Below are positions 7,680 to 14,499 of a stretch of DNA of 22,928 nucleotides, piece by piece (position 1 is the stretch's first letter; every line of letters begins with the position of its first letter). The notes under the pieces were generated by a model that was not told the DNA's origin, ran no database searches, and saw only the letters and a program-made list of their open reading frames with translations. A program made the position numbers and the translations under genes. The DNA is from Rhodospirillales bacterium (lineage in GTDB: Bacteria > Pseudomonadota > Alphaproteobacteria > Rhodospirillales > Magnetospirillaceae). The DNA lies in assembly GCA_030040955.1 (NCBI GenBank), contig JASHSH010000331.1, positions 1-22,928 of the forward strand, read 5' to 3'.

Positions 7680-8528
7680 GTGGCCTTCCGCGACGAACGC
7701 CGCCCGTTTTCCTTCTATCTGCTCGCGACCGGCTTCGCGCTGTACGTCCTGTTCCTCTACGGTCCGACCATCACCATCACCGTGCTGTCGTTCCAGGGTC
7801 CCGACGGCGGCCTGACCTTTCCCATGAACGGCACCTCGACGCACTGGTTCGCCAACTTGTTCGAGCGGCAGGCGGTTGGCGACTTCGAGGGCTCGATCCG
7901 CCGCTCGCTGATTCTCGGCCTGATGGTGATGGTGCTGACGGTGACGATCTCGATCGCCGCGGGCCTGGCCTACCGGAAGGGCTTTCGGGGCGAGACGCCG
8001 CTGTTTTATTTGTCGATGGCGAGCCTGATCATTCCATCGATCCTGGTCAGCCTCGGCATCGGACTGATGTTCCAGCTGATCGGGCTGCATCCGACCTGGT
8101 ACGGCTCGGCGCTGGGCGCGCAACTGACCTGGACGCTGCCCTTCGGCCTGCTGATCATGTTCGCGGTATTCAACCGTTTTAACCCGTCCTACGAAGAGGC
8201 CGGCCGCGACCTGGGCGCCACCGCCTGGCAGAATCTGCGTCACGTGGTGCTGCCGATCATCGCGCCCTCGGTGTTCGGCGTGGCGCTGTTCGGCTTCACG
8301 CTGTCCTACGACGAATTCCCGCGCACGCTGATGACGGGCGGCACCTTCAACACGCTGCCGCTCGAGATCATGGCGATGACCACTTCGGTCACGACGCCGG
8401 TGCTCTACGCGCTGGGAACGGTGACCACCGGAATCTCGCTGACGGTGATCATCGTTTGTCTGGGCACGGCCTTCGTTATCCAGCGGCGCCGCGCGGCGCG
8501 GGGGTCCGACGCCGGCAGGGGCGTGTGA
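7680..8528 (+). CDS. ABC importer permease, PotC type
   Basis: Second transmembrane subunit of the importer, 282 residues. It opens with a membrane segment (FYLLATGFALYVLFLYGPTI), carries several further segments and the EAA loop YEEAGRDLGATAWQNLRHVVLPIIAP, and has the PotC-like block FGFTLSYDEFPRTLMTGG. The start is GTG at 7680, one base after the stop of the upstream permease, with AAGGAG inside the end of that gene as ribosome site. Its stop is followed one base later by the TTG of the racemase-like gene, so all are one operon. Confidence 0.9.
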   Translation: MAFRDERRPFSFYLLATGFALYVLFLYGPTITITVLSFQGPDGGLTFPMNGTSTHWFANLFERQAVGDFEGSIRRSLILGLMVMVLTVTISIAAGLAYRKGFRGETPLFYLSMASLIIPSILVSLGIGLMFQLIGLHPTWYGSALGAQLTWTLPFGLLIMFAVFNRFNPSYEEAGRDLGATAWQNLRHVVLPIIAPSVFGVALFGFTLSYDEFPRTLMTGGTFNTLPLEIMAMTTSVTTPVLYALGTVTTGISLTVIIVCLGTAFVIQRRRAARGSDAGRGV

Positions 8529-8529
8529 C

Positions 8530-9264
8530 TTGCGGCTGCTGGTCGTCAATCCCAACACCAGCGCGGCGATGACGGCGACGATCGCCGCCGCCGCGCGCTC
8601 GGCCTGCGCCGCTGGCACCGAGATCGAGGCGCTCAATCCGGCGATGGGTCCGGCGAGCATCGAAGGCTATTACGACGAGGCGTTCGCGGTGCCGGGACTG
8701 CTCGCCGAGATCGCCGCCGGCGAGGCGCGCGGCTGCGAGGGCGCGGTGATCGCCTGCTTCGACGATACCGGTCTCGATGCCGCCCGCGCCCTCGCCGCGA
8801 TCCCGGTGGTCGGCATCTGCGAGTCGGCCGTGCACTTGGCCTCCTTGGTCGCCGGACGGTTCGCCATCGTGACCACGCTCGCGCGCTCGATCCCGCCTTT
8901 GGAGACGCTGACGAGACGCTACGGAGTCGCCGACCGATGTCGCGTACGCGCGGCCGACGTGGCGGTTCTGGCGCTAGAGCATCCGACGCCCGAGGCGCGC
9001 GGACGGCTGCTCGAACAGTGCCATCGCGCGATCGACGGTGATGGCGCCGAGGCGATCGTGCTGGGCTGCGCTGGAATGACGGCGCTGGCCGCGAGCCTCG
9101 CCGCGGAGCTCGGCGTGCCGGTGATCGACGGCGTGGTGGCGGGCGTGAAGCTGATCGAGGCGCTGGTCGGGCTCGGGCTCCGGACCAGCAAGGCGGGCGG
9201 CTACGCGCGGCCGCTGGCCAAGCCCTATCTCGGCCTGATGGAGCCGTTCACCCCGCGCGGCTAG
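8530..9264 (+). CDS. Asp/Glu/hydantoin racemase family protein
   Basis: A 244-residue cytoplasmic enzyme of the cofactor-free two-cysteine racemase family. The N terminus MRLLVVNPNTS, the first catalytic Cys in IACFDDTG (C76) and the second in VLGCAGM (C180) agree in position with hydantoin racemases (HyuE), and GKP-like ARPLAKPY sits near the C terminus. Family members racemise hydantoins or allantoin, or act as maleate isomerases and arylmalonate decarboxylases. The TTG start is supported by the conserved N terminus. It is last in the operon after the polyamine-type permeases, hinting at a ureide or hydantoin substrate delivered by that importer; this is inference. Its TAG overlaps the TAG of the convergent TetR gene within one CTAG. 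Confidence 0.85.
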   Translation: MRLLVVNPNTSAAMTATIAAAARSACAAGTEIEALNPAMGPASIEGYYDEAFAVPGLLAEIAAGEARGCEGAVIACFDDTGLDAARALAAIPVVGICESAVHLASLVAGRFAIVTTLARSIPPLETLTRRYGVADRCRVRAADVAVLALEHPTPEARGRLLEQCHRAIDGDGAEAIVLGCAGMTALAASLAAELGVPVIDGVVAGVKLIEALVGLGLRTSKAGGYARPLAKPYLGLMEPFTPRG

Positions 9265-9911
9265 GCGGCCGGAGCTGCACCGCGCCAGCCGCGCAGGAAC
9301 AGCGCGACCGTGTCGCGGGCCCAGGCTTCGAGCTCTTCTTCGCTCATCGCGGGGCCCAGGCCGAGGGCGCGGCGCTGCGGCACCGACATCACCATGAACA
9401 GGAACTGCGCGGCGGCGAAGCCCGCGGACAGCGTGTTCGCGTCGGTTCTTGCATCGTCGCGCACCAGAAGGGCGGCGATGCGCGCGATCCCTTCCTGGCT
9501 CGCACCCTGCGCCGCAACCGTAGCCGCCAGCTCGGGGAAACGTCCTGACTCGGCGACGATCACGCGGAACAGGCTCAATGCCTCCGGCGATAGGGAGGCG
9601 CGAAGAATGGCGCGCGCGACGCCGATCAGCGTCGGCTCCAGTGGACCATCGGCGGCGAGGCTCGCATCCGCCGGCGGGCGCAGCTTGGCGACCACGCCGC
9701 GTACCACCGCGCCGAACAGCGCCGCCTTGTCCGGATAGCGATGATAGAAGGTGCGCTTGGCGATGCCGGCGGCGCGGGCGACCATCTCGATGGAGGTGGC
9801 GCCGTAGCCGTTCGCCAGGAACAGCCCGGTCGCCACCTCCAGGATGCGGCCGCCCAACCGCTCGGCGGCGTCGCGCGAGGGACGTCCGCCGCGCCCGCGC
9901 GCGGGCGGCAC
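9261..9911 (-). CDS. TetR family transcriptional regulator
   Basis: A 217-residue DNA-binding repressor. The N-terminal helix-turn-helix is clear: ILEVATGLFLANGYGATS followed by IEMVARAAGIAKRTFYHRYPDKAALF (about residues 23-66). The C-terminal ligand-binding region is helical with ALSLFRVIVAESGRFPEL and a C-terminal pattern seen in AcrR/YxaF-like members with a TetR_C-type domain. I chose GTG 9911, one base after the stop of the upstream small gene; the frame is open further upstream but only as low-complexity Arg/Pro sequence overlapping that gene. It is probably co-transcribed with the small exported protein and may bind the palindrome at 10292-10313. The ligand is unknown. Confidence 0.88.
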   Translation of the reverse strand: MPPARGRGGRPSRDAAERLGGRILEVATGLFLANGYGATSIEMVARAAGIAKRTFYHRYPDKAALFGAVVRGVVAKLRPPADASLAADGPLEPTLIGVARAILRASLSPEALSLFRVIVAESGRFPELAATVAAQGASQEGIARIAALLVRDDARTDANTLSAGFAAAQFLFMVMSVPQRRALGLGPAMSEEELEAWARDTVALFLRGWRGAAPAA

Positions 9912-9912
9912 C

Positions 9913-10230
9913 TCAGCGGGGCGGGTAGACGTAGACGTAGCCGGGCGGCGGGGCATACGGATAGGCCACCGTCGGATAGGCGTAGACGGGCGGATAGTAG
10001 TAGGCCGGCGCCGGGGCATAGGCGGGTGCCGGCGCCGGCGCGGCGAGTACCGCGAAGGGCGCGGTCAGCAGCGCAGCGGCACCGACCGCGAGCGCGCCCA
10101 CGGCGGCGCCGACGCCGAAAGCGACTCCGCCGCCATGGCGCCAAAAATCATGCGCCGAGGCGGGAGCCAGCGGAGCGGCGATCAGCCCGGCCGAAACCAT
10201 GGCGATCGCGAGCGAGGTTCTAAGCTTCAT
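9913..10230 (-). CDS. Small exported Tyr/Pro-rich protein
   Basis: A 105-residue protein with a Sec signal peptide (MKLRTSLAIA start, Ala-rich core, probable cleavage after ASA26), a His/Trp patch (HDFWRHGGG), a long Gly/Ala hydrophobic segment (about 34-66) with small-residue spacing suited to membrane association, and a tail of repeated Pro-Ala, Tyr-Pro and Val-Tyr pairs up to YVYVYPPR. Similar small envelope proteins are common in Alphaproteobacteria, with no known function. GAGGAG stands about ten bases before the ATG. It leads the TetR gene (gap of one base), so regulator and envelope protein are likely one unit, perhaps repressed by the regulator. Confidence 0.75.
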   Translation of the reverse strand: MKLRTSLAIAMVSAGLIAAPLAPASAHDFWRHGGGVAFGVGAAVGALAVGAAALLTAPFAVLAAPAPAPAYAPAPAYYYPPVYAYPTVAYPYAPPPGYVYVYPPR

Positions 10231-10269
10231 GGCCCAAACTCCTCATGGCAGAGCCCGTACCCAGACTGG

Positions 10270-10298
10270 ACACTAGCACGGTTCATAATAAAACGCAA
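10270..10298 (-). promoter_or_regulatory. Candidate sigma-70 promoter of the small protein/TetR unit
   Basis: On the minus strand TTGCGT (10298-10293) and TAGTGT (10275-10270) are 17 bases apart. The -10 match is weak; an alternative TATTAT lies at 10290-10285. The operator palindrome overlaps the -35 element. Confidence 0.4.
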
Positions 10299-10313
10299 CA
10301 GGTGCGTTGCGTT
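10292..10313. promoter_or_regulatory. Palindromic operator AACGCAAC-N6-GTTGCGTT, likely TetR site
   Basis: Perfect 8-base arms (10292-10299 and 10306-10313) with a 6-base spacer lie 62 bases upstream of the small-protein start and over its candidate -35 box. This is the size and position expected for autoregulation by the TetR protein encoded in the same unit. Confidence 0.65.
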
Positions 10314-10422
10314 ACAAGCGAGAAACAGGGGCATGAATTGTTACCGAATGCGCTGGCCCGACCCGATCCGCCGGACGGGCGACAAGCACGGGCGACAGGA
10401 TTGCATACAATCGCGTCAGGCA

Positions 10423-10439
10423 CGCCCAAGGATTGGGCG
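10423..10439. promoter_or_regulatory. Inverted repeat CGCCCA-N5-TGGGCG, candidate activator site
   Basis: A 6-5-6 perfect inverted repeat (CGCCCA, AGGAT, TGGGCG) about 129-113 bases upstream of the predicted sigma-54 start. The core GCCCA-N5-TGGGC is the same as in the repeat at 4260-4276, which also lies upstream of a sigma-54 promoter. It is not near the end of any plus-strand gene, so a terminator reading is unlikely. Best explained as an enhancer-binding-protein site common to both importer operons. Confidence 0.6.
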
Positions 10440-10461
10440 AGAGGCTCTCGCACATGCACGA

Positions 10462-10482
10462 GCACCGTGTCGGCGTCGGTGC
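10462..10482. repeat. Inverted repeat GCACCG-N9-CGGTGC
   Basis: Six-base arms at 10462-10467 and 10477-10482. GCACC/GGTGC are the half-sites of NtrC boxes, but the spacing (GCACC-N11-GGTGC) is larger than the usual NtrC box, so assignment is uncertain. It lies between the other repeat and the promoter. Confidence 0.35.
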
Positions 10483-10525
10483 CGGAGGCATTGAAATCAG
10501 GCCGATTATTGCGCCGCACCTAAAG

Positions 10526-10541
10526 TGGCACGGCGGTTGCG
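10526..10541 (+). promoter_or_regulatory. Sigma-54 promoter of the BMP-type importer/biuret hydrolase operon
   Basis: TGGCACGGCGGTTGCG matches the RpoN consensus TGGCACG-N4-TTGC completely and differs by one base from the element at 4339. Predicted start near 10552, leader about 60 bases before ATG 10613. Confidence 0.85.
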
Positions 10542-10612
10542 GTGTCTGCTTCCAAAGCTTGACGGGCCGCGCGGCGGAACCGCGAGCATCGCTGTGTCAC
10601 AGGAGGGAGAGG

Positions 10613-11749
10613 ATGGGCTCGGACTTCACGCTCAATCGCCGGCGGCTTTTGCAGGGAGCCGCGGCCGGGGCGACCGTCGCGGCACTGGCCGGTCTGCCGA
10701 CCGCGCGGCGCGCCTACGCCGCCGACTTCACTGTCGGCTTCATCTATGTCGGGCCGCACGACGATTTCGGCTACAACCAGGCGCATGCCCAGGGCGCCGC
10801 CGCGGTCAAGAAGATGGCCGGCGTGAAGGTACTGGAGGAGGAGAACGTCCCCGAGGACGTGGCCGTCGAGAAGTCGATGGAGTCGATGATCCAGCAGGAC
10901 GGGGCGAAGCTGCTGTTCCCCACCTCCTTCGGCTATTTCGATCCGCATATCCTGAAGATCGCGCCCAAATACGCCGATGTGCGTTTCGAGCACGCCGCCG
11001 GTCTGTGGACCGATAAGCTGCCCAAGAACATCGGCAGCTATTTCGGCTATATCTTCGAGGCGCAGTTCATCAACGGCATCGTCGCCGGCCACACCAGCAA
11101 GTCGGGCAAGCTCGGCTTCGTCGCCGCCAAGCCGATCCCGCAGGTGCTGCAGAACATCAACGCCTTCACGCTCGGCGCGAAGCTGGTCAATCCGAAGGCC
11201 ACCACGCAGGTGATTTTCACCGGCGACTGGTCGATGCCGGTCAAGGAAGCGGAGGCCTGCAACAGCATGATCGACCAGGGCGTCGACACGGTGACGATGC
11301 ATGTCGACAGCCCCAAGGTGGTGACCCAGACCGCGGAGAAGCGCGGCGCGATGACCTGCGGCTACCATTGCAGCCAGGCCGCGCTGGCGCCGGCCGGCTA
11401 TCTCACCGGCGCGGAGTGGAACTGGACCGACCTCTATCCGAAATTCGTCACCATGGCGATGAAGGGAGAGATGATCCCGAACTTCTACCGCGGCGGCTTC
11501 AAGGAAGGGCTGATCAAGCAGTCGCCCTACGGCGCCAAGGTCGGCGACGCCGCGAAGAAGCAGGCCGACGAGGTCAAGGCCGCGCTCTCCGCCGGCACCT
11601 ACTTGATCTTCAAGGGGCCGCTGAAGGACAACAAGGGCAAGGAGGTGATCGCCGCCGGCGCCTCGCTCAGCCAATCGAACGAGAGCGACGTGCAGCTCGA
11701 ATCGATGCACTTCCTGGTCGAGGGCGTGTTGGGCGACCTGCCCGGTTGA
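10613..11749 (+). CDS. BMP family ABC importer substrate-binding protein (Tat-exported)
   Basis: Periplasmic binding protein of the basic membrane protein/PnrA family, whose known members bind nucleosides and purines. The 378-residue precursor begins with a twin-arginine signal (RRRLLQGAAAG, 9-19) with probable cleavage after AYA36. The mature start FTVGFIYVGPHDDFGYNQAH is typical, as are QQDGAKLLFPTSFGYFD and YFGYIFEAQFINGIVAG. ATG 10613 follows AGGAGGGAGAGG directly; the upstream open frame covers the sigma-54 promoter and is not coding. It heads an operon with two permeases, biuret hydrolase and ATPase. Given the biuret hydrolase in the same operon, the ligand may be cyanuric acid, biuret or a related pyrimidine/triazine; this is inference. 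Confidence 0.9.
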   Translation: MGSDFTLNRRRLLQGAAAGATVAALAGLPTARRAYAADFTVGFIYVGPHDDFGYNQAHAQGAAAVKKMAGVKVLEEENVPEDVAVEKSMESMIQQDGAKLLFPTSFGYFDPHILKIAPKYADVRFEHAAGLWTDKLPKNIGSYFGYIFEAQFINGIVAGHTSKSGKLGFVAAKPIPQVLQNINAFTLGAKLVNPKATTQVIFTGDWSMPVKEAEACNSMIDQGVDTVTMHVDSPKVVTQTAEKRGAMTCGYHCSQAALAPAGYLTGAEWNWTDLYPKFVTMAMKGEMIPNFYRGGFKEGLIKQSPYGAKVGDAAKKQADEVKAALSAGTYLIFKGPLKDNKGKEVIAAGASLSQSNESDVQLESMHFLVEGVLGDLPG

Positions 11750-11750
11750 G

Positions 11751-12875
11751 ATGGCGAGGTCGGGGATGATGGGCGAGGAGGCCGTAACCGCCACGCCGCG
11801 CGTCGGACTGCCTTCCGCGTCCATCCTTCCCGGCCTGCGCGCCCTGGCCAACGCGTTGGTGCAGCCGGTCGCGGCCCTGATCGTCTCGCTGCTGCTGTTC
11901 GGCTTGTTCGTCGCCTTCGCGGGCGTCAATCCGCTGCACGTCTATGCCTACATGTTCCAGGGCTCGTTCGGATCCTGGTTCTCGGTTCAGAACAGCGTCA
12001 CCAGGGCCTCGCCGTTGATCCTCACCGCGCTGTGCACGGCGCTGCCCGCGCAGCTCGGTCTGATGATCATCGGGGGCGAGGGCGCGCTGGTGATGGGCGG
12101 GCTGTTCGCCGCCCTGGTCGGGGTCGGCATGAACGGCGCGTCGCCGTTGCTGGTCCAGTGCACGATGGCCCTGGTGGCGATGGTGGCTGGCGGCATTTGG
12201 ATCGCCCTCGCCGGCGGACTGCGCCATTGGCGCGGCGTGAACGAGACGATCTCGAGCCTGCTCCTCGTCTATATCGCCATCGCCATCCTGAATCACGTCG
12301 TCGAGGGACCGTTCCGCGATCCCAAGAGCCTGAACAAGCCTTCCTCGCCCTCGATCGGCGATGCGAACCTGATCGGCAACATCCCGGGCACCGAGATCCA
12401 TTGGGGCCTGGTGTTCGGGCTGATCGCCTGCGTCATCGCCTATGTGCTGATCAACCGCACCGCCTTCGGCTTCTCCGCCCGCGTCGCCGGCGGCAATGTG
12501 CGCGCGGCGCGGATGGTCGGACTGCCGGTCGGCCGGCTGGTGCTGACCGTCTGCTTCCTGGGCGGCGCGGCGGCCGGGCTGGCCGGAATGGTCGAGGTGG
12601 CGGCGGTGCAGGAGCGCGCCAACGCCTCGCTGATCGCCGGCTACGGCTATACCGGCATCTTGGTTTCGTTTCTCGCCCGGCACAATCCGCTGGCGATCGT
12701 GCCGGTGGCGATCCTGCTCGGCGGCATCGGCGCGAGCGGCGGGCTGCTCCAGCGCCATCTCGACCTGCCCGATGCCGCGACCGTGGTGCTCCAGGGCATC
12801 CTGTTCGTGGTGATTTTGGCGAGTGAGACCTATCAAGGCAGGCTGCGCCTGTTCCCCGAGCGCGCCGGGGAATGA
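11751..12875 (+). CDS. ABC importer permease, BMP/nucleoside type (first subunit)
   Basis: A 374-residue membrane protein of the BPD_transp_2 family, as in NupP/YufP-type nucleoside importers. Hydrophobic segments begin at about residue 40 (VAALIVSLLLFGLFVAFAGV), and the family blocks TRASPLILTALCTALPAQLG, IIGGEGALVMGG and GVNETISSLLLVYIAIAI are visible. ATG 11751 lies one base after the stop of the binding protein; ATGs at 11766 and 11769 are possible alternatives with a purine-rich run (GGTCGGGG) ahead. It pairs with the following shorter permease to form the channel. Confidence 0.88.
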   Translation: MARSGMMGEEAVTATPRVGLPSASILPGLRALANALVQPVAALIVSLLLFGLFVAFAGVNPLHVYAYMFQGSFGSWFSVQNSVTRASPLILTALCTALPAQLGLMIIGGEGALVMGGLFAALVGVGMNGASPLLVQCTMALVAMVAGGIWIALAGGLRHWRGVNETISSLLLVYIAIAILNHVVEGPFRDPKSLNKPSSPSIGDANLIGNIPGTEIHWGLVFGLIACVIAYVLINRTAFGFSARVAGGNVRAARMVGLPVGRLVLTVCFLGGAAAGLAGMVEVAAVQERANASLIAGYGYTGILVSFLARHNPLAIVPVAILLGGIGASGGLLQRHLDLPDAATVVLQGILFVVILASETYQGRLRLFPERAGE

Positions 12876-12879
12876 GACG

Positions 12880-13803
12880 ATGAGCGAGGCGATCGGCTGG
12901 TGGGGCGTACCGCTCGCCGTCTTCGGCGGAGCGGTGCGCGTCTCTACGCCGTTCCTGTTCGTCAGCCTGGGCGAGTGCATCACCGAGCGCAGCGGGCGCA
13001 TCAATCTCGGTCTCGAGGGCACGTTGGTGATGGGCGCGATGAGCGGCTACGCCGTCTCCTATACCACCGGCTCGCCCTGGCTCGGCGTGATCGCCGCCGG
13101 TGCGGTGGGCGTGCTGATGGGGCTGGCGCACGGGCTGATCTGCTCGCTCGACCGGGTCAACGACATCGCGGTCGGCATCGCGCTGATGCTGTTCGGGATC
13201 GGCCTCGCCTTCTATCTCGGCAAGCCGTTCATCCAGCCGGCGGCGCCGCAGCTTCCCTCGATCGATTTCGGATGGTGGAGCGACATCCCGCAGGTGCGCG
13301 CCGCGCTCAAGATCAACGCGCTGTTCCTGGTCGGAGTCGCGCTGGCGCCGTTCCTGCTGTGGACCTTCAAGAACACCCGCTGGGGGCTCATTCTCCGCAC
13401 CGTGGGGGAGAACGCGGAGGCCGCGCGCGCGCTCGGCTACGCGATCATTCCCACCCGGGTCATCGCCACCTGCGTCGGCGGATTTCTGGGCGGGATCGGC
13501 GGCTCGTTCCTGTCGCTCTACTATCCGGGAAGCTGGAACGAGCGGCTTTCCTCCGGCCAGGGCATCACCGCGGTTGCGCTGGTCATCTTCGCCCGCTGGA
13601 ACCCGATGCTGTGCTTCTACGCCTCGCTGCTGTTCGGCGGCGCGGGCGCGCTCGGACCCTCGCTCCAGTCGGTCGGCGTCACCCAGGGCTACTACCTTTT
13701 CAACGCCGCGCCCTATGTGCTGACGCTGCTGATCATGATCCTAACCTGCTCGCCCAAACGCACCCTGATCGGCGCGCCCGGCGAGCTGTCGATCACGCGC
13801 TAG
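12880..13803 (+). CDS. ABC importer permease, BMP/nucleoside type (second subunit)
   Basis: A 307-residue membrane protein, partner of the preceding permease and similar to NupQ/YufQ. The family block FVSLGECITERSGRINLGLEG and ALVMGAMSGY-like LVMGAMSGYAVSY lie near the N terminus, VNDIAVGIALMLFGIGLAFYLGKP in the middle, and GQGITAVALVIFARWNP towards the end. ATG 12880 follows the upstream stop after four bases; the longer frame from 12823 would overlap the first permease and add a non-conserved stretch. AGGAGG, starting within its stop codon, serves the next gene. Confidence 0.88.
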   Translation: MSEAIGWWGVPLAVFGGAVRVSTPFLFVSLGECITERSGRINLGLEGTLVMGAMSGYAVSYTTGSPWLGVIAAGAVGVLMGLAHGLICSLDRVNDIAVGIALMLFGIGLAFYLGKPFIQPAAPQLPSIDFGWWSDIPQVRAALKINALFLVGVALAPFLLWTFKNTRWGLILRTVGENAEAARALGYAIIPTRVIATCVGGFLGGIGGSFLSLYYPGSWNERLSSGQGITAVALVIFARWNPMLCFYASLLFGGAGALGPSLQSVGVTQGYYLFNAAPYVLTLLIMILTCSPKRTLIGAPGELSITR

Positions 13804-13815
13804 GAGGCGAAGCCG

Positions 13816-14499
13816 ATGGCCGAGAGGCACGTCGCCGCCGATCCCTATCCCTGGCCGTGGAATGGGGACCTGCGCCCCGCGAACACGGCGCTCATCGTAA
13901 TCGACATGCAGACCGACTTCTGCGGAGTGGGCGGCTATGTCGACAAGATGGGCTACGACATCTCGCTCACCCGCGCGCCGATCGCGCCGATCCAGCGGGT
14001 GCTGGCCGCGTTCCGCAAGGGCGGATTCCACGTCTTCCACACCCGCGAGGGGCACCGCACCGATCTCACGGATTTGCCCGAGAACAAACGCTGGCGGTCG
14101 CGGCGCATCGGGGCCGGCATCGGCGATCCGGGTCCCTGCGGGCGCATCCTGGTCCGCGGCGAGCCGGGCTGGGAGATCATCCCCGATCTGGCGCCCGCGG
14201 CCCACGAGATCGTAATCGACAAGCCGGGCAAGGGCTCGTTCTGCGCCACCGATCTCGAACTGATGCTGCGCCTGCGCGGCATCGCCAATATCGTGCTCAC
14301 CGGCATCACCACCGATGTCTGCGTGCACACCACCATGCGCGAGGCCAACGATCGCGGCTTCGAATGCCTGGTCCTGGCCGACTGCTGCGGCGCCACCGAC
14401 AAGGGCAATCACGACGCGGCGCTGAAGATGGTCACGATGCAGGGAGGCGTGTTCGGCGCGGTCGCCAAATCGCAGGACCTGCTGGGGGCGCTGGCGTGA
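13816..14499 (+). CDS. biuH: Biuret amidohydrolase (isochorismatase-like cysteine hydrolase)
   Basis: Hydrolyses biuret to allophanate and ammonia, the step after spontaneous decarboxylation of carboxybiuret in cyanuric acid breakdown. The 227-residue protein belongs to the isochorismatase-like fold with the Asp-Lys-Cys triad visible as D30 (IVIDMQTDFCG), K136 (IDKPGKGSF) and C169 (GITTDVCVHTT). The blocks DPYPWPWNG, YVDKMGYD, NKRWRSRRIGAGIGDPGPCGRI-type sequence, TTMREANDRG and ADCCGATDKGNHD match the characterised biuret hydrolase of Rhizobium leguminosarum as I recall it, with a constant six-residue offset. Ureidoacrylate hydrolase RutB is the closest alternative but lacks these blocks. 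AGGAGG (13802-13807) precedes the ATG. It sits inside the importer operon between permease and ATPase, linked to the latter by a GTGA overlap. Confidence 0.88.
   Translation: MAERHVAADPYPWPWNGDLRPANTALIVIDMQTDFCGVGGYVDKMGYDISLTRAPIAPIQRVLAAFRKGGFHVFHTREGHRTDLTDLPENKRWRSRRIGAGIGDPGPCGRILVRGEPGWEIIPDLAPAAHEIVIDKPGKGSFCATDLELMLRLRGIANIVLTGITTDVCVHTTMREANDRGFECLVLADCCGATDKGNHDAALKMVTMQGGVFGAVAKSQDLLGALA

Larger units (their letters stand above)
10231..10612. other. 382-base non-coding regulatory region between divergent units
   Basis: No gene is supported here; short open frames in it lack ribosome sites and family features. It holds the TetR-type palindrome (10292-10313) towards the minus-strand unit, two inverted repeats (10423-10439 and 10462-10482), an AT-richer stretch (about 10490-10525), the sigma-54 promoter (10526-10541) and the AGGAGGGAGAGG ribosome site of the binding-protein gene (10601-10612). 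Confidence 0.7.

Noticed and set aside
10245..10523. Small open frames in the 382-base region upstream of the BMP gene
   Set aside because: No ribosome sites or recognisable features, and they cover operator and promoter elements.
10433..10612. N-terminal extension of the BMP binding protein
   Set aside because: It would cross the sigma-54 promoter and precedes a proper ribosome site and Tat signal at 10613.
12900..14495. Long open frame in front of the BMP-type ATPase
   Set aside because: It overlaps the permease and biuH genes in another frame and is Arg/Ala/Pro low complexity; the ATPase begins at GTG 14496.
13816..14499. Ureidoacrylate amidohydrolase RutB / uracil degradation
   Set aside because: The sequence blocks fit biuret hydrolase much better and no rutA, rutC, rutD or rutF gene is present.
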